Of a stretch of DNA of 54,527 nt, positions 52,249 through 54,527 are shown in pieces. A model generated the notes under the pieces. It was not told the origin of the DNA and ran no database searches. It was given only the letters and a program-made list of their open reading frames with translations. The DNA is taken from assembly GCA_002422545.1 (NCBI GenBank), contig DIWF01000035.1, positions 3,452-57,978 of the forward strand, read 5' to 3'. Each line of letters opens with the position of its first letter. The first letter of the stretch is position 1. The position numbers and the translations under genes are program-made. The DNA is from Firmicutes bacterium UBA6113 (GTDB lineage Bacteria > Bacillota > Clostridia > Tissierellales > Sedimentibacteraceae).

Positions 52249-53661
52249 TTAACTTATTTCATTTCCTGGAAATTGTCCTTGATTTCTTTGTACCCCAAAT
52301 CTAAGCTCCCTGTAAACCTGGACAATTCTGTTCCATGTTGCTTGTTGCACTATGCCGTCAGGGTTGAGTCCGTACTGCCTTTGAAATGCAGTGACAGCAG
52401 CCCTGGTTTCAGGACCAAATACGCCGTCTGGAGTCACAGAAGGAATTGCAGGTACAACAGATGATATAAATGCAAGATATTGCTGCATGATGTATACATT
52501 TGGTCCTTCAGAGCCTTCTCTTAAAATTATGTTAGGAAAAATAAAAGCCGGCAGAGCAATTGCTGAAGGTGGCAGTACCCTCAATATTCCAAGTATGTTG
52601 TTGTACATTGAATTCCATGTAGCATCGTCTATTATGCCTGTGGGCTCAAGACCCATAGTTTTTTGAAACTCTATTATTGATGTCCTTGTCTTTGGACCTA
52701 GTATTCCGTCAATATCAACTGCAGGTATGGAGTTGTAATATGCTGAAAGGACATTGAGAAAATACTGAACAAGCTGGACTCTTGGAACGACTTTTCCTTC
52801 CTCTATTTCAGTCACTATATCCGGAGGAATGTCACTTACAAGTATTCCCTGTGAAGTAAGCTGTGCAAGGTTTCTTACTGCCACATATATTTTTCTTATT
52901 TCATACCATGTCGCCTTGTCTATGGCACCTGTTTCAGGCAGATTGAATGCTTCCTGGAATGCTCTTACTGCATCGGCCATTCCTTCAGTAAATTCGCCAT
53001 TTATAGGATATACCTTCGGAATTGACGGAAAGTTAACAGAAATGGCATTAAGGGCCATTTTTATCAGCAGCACGTACTGGTTGTTGTCGCCCACACTAAG
53101 AGGTGTACCCGGATACGTTTCTTGCAGGTTTATGACAGGTGTATTAGTAACTATATTTATGTTATCACCATAGTAATATCTGAGTATGTCATATGGAATG
53201 TATCCTCGCTTAGCCAAATCCACGGTTCCCCACTGGAACATTCCTTCACATATAGAAACACGTCCGTCGCAAAACTGGGCGTACAAGGGTTCGACTTGGT
53301 TTTGCCTTGCGATATAATCGTTGAAAATATCATCAACAATTCTGTCTACGGTGTCAAATACTCCTCTGTTAGGAACAAATGCCTGATCAAATTGCGTAGT
53401 GTTTGTAATGTCAAAATTATATCCTCTAGACCTATACCACTCCGTAAATATTCTGTTCAACGCAATTGATACTATTGCGTATATGTTAGCCCTTAGGGCG
53501 CTTTCAGGCCATGTTGGGTATAGCTCGCTTGAAGCCACATTTTTAACATAATCAATAAATGGTACAGTTACATTTTCTGCCGGTTGATCTGGAGCTCCAA
53601 GATGTACGGTAATACTATCCGGAACTACTACTGTTGATAATCCTGGTACCTGTGTGCTCAT
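52249..53661 (-). CDS. SpoIID-like protein with three peptidoglycan-binding domains, copy 1
   Basis: A 470-residue protein with the same layout as the gene at 50818: SpoIID-like domain (about 15-170) with E46 in VASSELYPTWPESALRA and Cys pair C131/C138, then three PG_binding_1 domains (about 185-265, 290-355 and 380-450) each ending GIxD-x-TW. No signal peptide is present. The two copies are 12 bases apart and clearly arose by tandem duplication, more alike in the catalytic part than in the repeats. I infer mother-cell production and spore-surface or cortex placement; an alternative is non-classical export. Confidence 0.75.
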   Translation of the reverse strand: MSTQVPGLSTVVVPDSITVHLGAPDQPAENVTVPFIDYVKNVASSELYPTWPESALRANIYAIVSIALNRIFTEWYRSRGYNFDITNTTQFDQAFVPNRGVFDTVDRIVDDIFNDYIARQNQVEPLYAQFCDGRVSICEGMFQWGTVDLAKRGYIPYDILRYYYGDNINIVTNTPVINLQETYPGTPLSVGDNNQYVLLIKMALNAISVNFPSIPKVYPINGEFTEGMADAVRAFQEAFNLPETGAIDKATWYEIRKIYVAVRNLAQLTSQGILVSDIPPDIVTEIEEGKVVPRVQLVQYFLNVLSAYYNSIPAVDIDGILGPKTRTSIIEFQKTMGLEPTGIIDDATWNSMYNNILGILRVLPPSAIALPAFIFPNIILREGSEGPNVYIMQQYLAFISSVVPAIPSVTPDGVFGPETRAAVTAFQRQYGLNPDGIVQQATWNRIVQVYRELRFGVQRNQGQFPGNEIS

Positions 53662-53673
53662 GTAATCTCCTCC

Positions 53674-54216
53674 TTATTCATTTGAAATATCCGCAGGGGT
53701 TGGGGGAATAACAACAGTCTGACTGCCTTCTTCCTCAGTGGCGCCTTCCATTACGGGAATCAAGCTCACTCTGTAATTAGTGGCAACATCAGGAAAAACA
53801 CGCAGATCAATAATATTGACAGTGTAATATCCTATTGCCTGAATTCTCATGTTGTAGGTTGAAAAATAAAATGTAGGACTTACTAAAGGATTTTCTGGAT
53901 TGTATTCTACAGGAACTTCCATTGTTGGAACTCTTCCGTTTATGTTAGACACAACATGGTAAAGTGCATTTTCTTCTCCGTCTTCGTCAATTGTGTAAAC
54001 AGTCACAACGGCGTCCTTGACAGGAAGTGCTCCTAGCGCTGTGTAAACCCCCACATTTATGTAGCCGGTGCTAGCTAAGGGCTGTGGAATTTCTTCGGCT
54101 GGCGGTGGTTGAGGTTGTGGCTGAGACGAAACTTCAGTTTCTAATATTTTCACAATCATGTTTTGAGCCTTGTACGGCCGTATTCTGTTATATTGGTCAA
54201 AGTTGTTATATTTCAT
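53674..54216 (-). CDS. Carboxypeptidase-regulatory-like (beta-sandwich) domain protein
   Basis: I do not recognise a named family. The 180 residues have an N-terminal MKYNNFDQYN, a proline/glutamine-rich stretch (about 30-46), then a domain (about 50-160) with the pattern GYINVGVYTALGALPVKDA and VVTVY plus a GRVPTMEVP turn, like CNA_B/carboxypeptidase regulatory domains, and an acidic tail. No signal peptide. First gene of the block; the start follows AAAGGTG. In related Clostridia, to my recollection, such a domain is found with peptidoglycan-binding proteins; here it is separate. Confidence 0.65.
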   Translation of the reverse strand: MKYNNFDQYNRIRPYKAQNMIVKILETEVSSQPQPQPPPAEEIPQPLASTGYINVGVYTALGALPVKDAVVTVYTIDEDGEENALYHVVSNINGRVPTMEVPVEYNPENPLVSPTFYFSTYNMRIQAIGYYTVNIIDLRVFPDVATNYRVSLIPVMEGATEEEGSQTVVIPPTPADISNE

Positions 54217-54468
54217 GGAATCACACCTTTCATAATTTTCAGCTACTATTCAATATATGCAAAATGTTGTCAATTGATTTCTTTAATGTATTATTTTGTG
54301 CTGGGCATATTACAAATATATTGACAAAATTTTGTTTATATAATATACTTTGAACGTCAAAATAATGGTGAAGCATTATTTTTGCTTGCGGTATTAATTG
54401 ACTTTGTAAAAGAAATTTATTATTGTATATATACTCGGTTATATATATGAATCTTAGGAGGTATAAAA
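54217..54468. other. Divergent intergenic region before the last gene
   Basis: A minus-strand TTGACA with AATAGT 17 bases on lies about 40-70 bases before the 53674 block (54280 to about 54252). A CATATATT sits between them, which resembles a sporulation sigma -10, but no matching -35 is clear. The plus-strand promoter is listed separately. No gene is seen. Confidence 0.35.
54404..54431 (+). promoter_or_regulatory. Candidate promoter for the 3'-terminal gene
   Basis: TTGTAA (54404-54409), a 16-base spacer and TATATA (54426-54431). Confidence 0.5.
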
Positions 54469-54527
54469 TTGCCAAACGACAAATTGATGGAGCTCAGGGA
54501 ATTTAATGAAAAAATAAAGCTGGGCGG
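54469..54527 (+). CDS. Start of a gene cut by the window edge, possibly an acyl-CoA carboxyltransferase
   Basis: TTG 54469 lies 7 bases after AGGAGG (54456-54461) and opens a frame reading MPNDKLMELREFNEKIKLGG to the edge. This resembles the N-terminus of methylmalonyl-CoA decarboxylase/propionyl-CoA carboxylase carboxyltransferase subunits, which continue GGGEKRI after a similar start. Only 19 codons are visible, so the product is tentative. Confidence 0.5.
   Translation, partial: MPNDKLMELREFNEKIKLG

Noticed and set aside
1..54527. CRISPR array, tRNA, rRNA, prophage or insertion sequence
   Set aside because: No regularly spaced direct repeats, cloverleaf sequences, transposase, integrase or phage genes were seen; the only mobile-looking DNA is the short repeats.

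Overview
This window looks like a chromosomal segment of a low-GC, spore-forming, Gram-positive anaerobe of the Clostridia/Tissierellia type; the genus cannot be fixed from the sequence. The grounds are AT-rich intergenic DNA, strong AGGAGG ribosome-binding sites and textbook sigma-A promoters. A T-box, an L20-type leader, a CIRCE element, a DivIB/YlxW/YlxX/Sbp division cluster ordered as in Bacillus, a MurE with the meso-DAP motif, and SpoIID-like proteins point the same way. Most genes are housekeeping genes.

Layout. 0.2-3 kb: ftsE-ftsX and a secreted coiled-coil M23 peptidase. 3.1-4.7 kb (minus): a short FtsH-like protease. 4.8-6.1 kb: infC (ATT start)-rpmI-rplT behind an L20-type leader. 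6.4-9.3 kb: ktrB-ktrA potassium uptake and a SpoU-family RNA methyltransferase. 9.3-13.2 kb: T-box-controlled pheS-pheT. 13.3-14.1 kb: lgt. 14.3-30.1 kb: the division and cell-wall cluster mraZ-rsmH-ftsL-like-PBP, then murE-mraY-murD-ftsW-murG-murA-ftsQ-two DUF881 genes-sbp-ftsZ, with no ftsA. 30.2-33 kb: an ABC-F ATPase, a small coupled ORF and a cold-shock gene. 33.2-39 kb (minus): an oligopeptide ABC importer oppABCDF plus a small membrane protein. 39.4-43.7 kb: metF, a short metH and a polyprenyl synthase. 44-45.4 kb (minus): murC. 45.6-48.1 kb: tsaE-tsaB-rimI and a VanY-type carboxypeptidase. 48.2-50.1 kb (minus): htpG under CIRCE. 50.3-54.2 kb (minus): four genes for peptidoglycan-binding and SpoIID-like proteins without signal peptides. 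54.47 kb: the start of a plus-strand gene cut by the window edge.

How the genes work together. Much of the window serves envelope growth: precursor synthesis (MurA, C, D, E, G, MraY), septal synthesis (PBP, FtsW, FtsQ, FtsL-like, FtsZ), hydrolysis control (FtsEX with the M23 protein), trimming (VanY-type), lipoprotein maturation (Lgt) and an isoprenoid precursor enzyme. The last minus-strand block is probably a spore- or envelope-specific peptidoglycan module.

The least explained material is between the genes. Four families of short repeats (called A-D here) occupy the intergenic spaces. Families A and B are double hairpins whose stems change in compensating ways between copies. B copies start directly at the T-tract of rho-independent terminators. 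Family C lies between two copies of a locus-specific terminator hairpin. Family D overlaps stop codons and supplies the last codons of three genes. There are nested insertions (A in B, B in C). No tRNA, rRNA, CRISPR array, transposase or integrase was seen.
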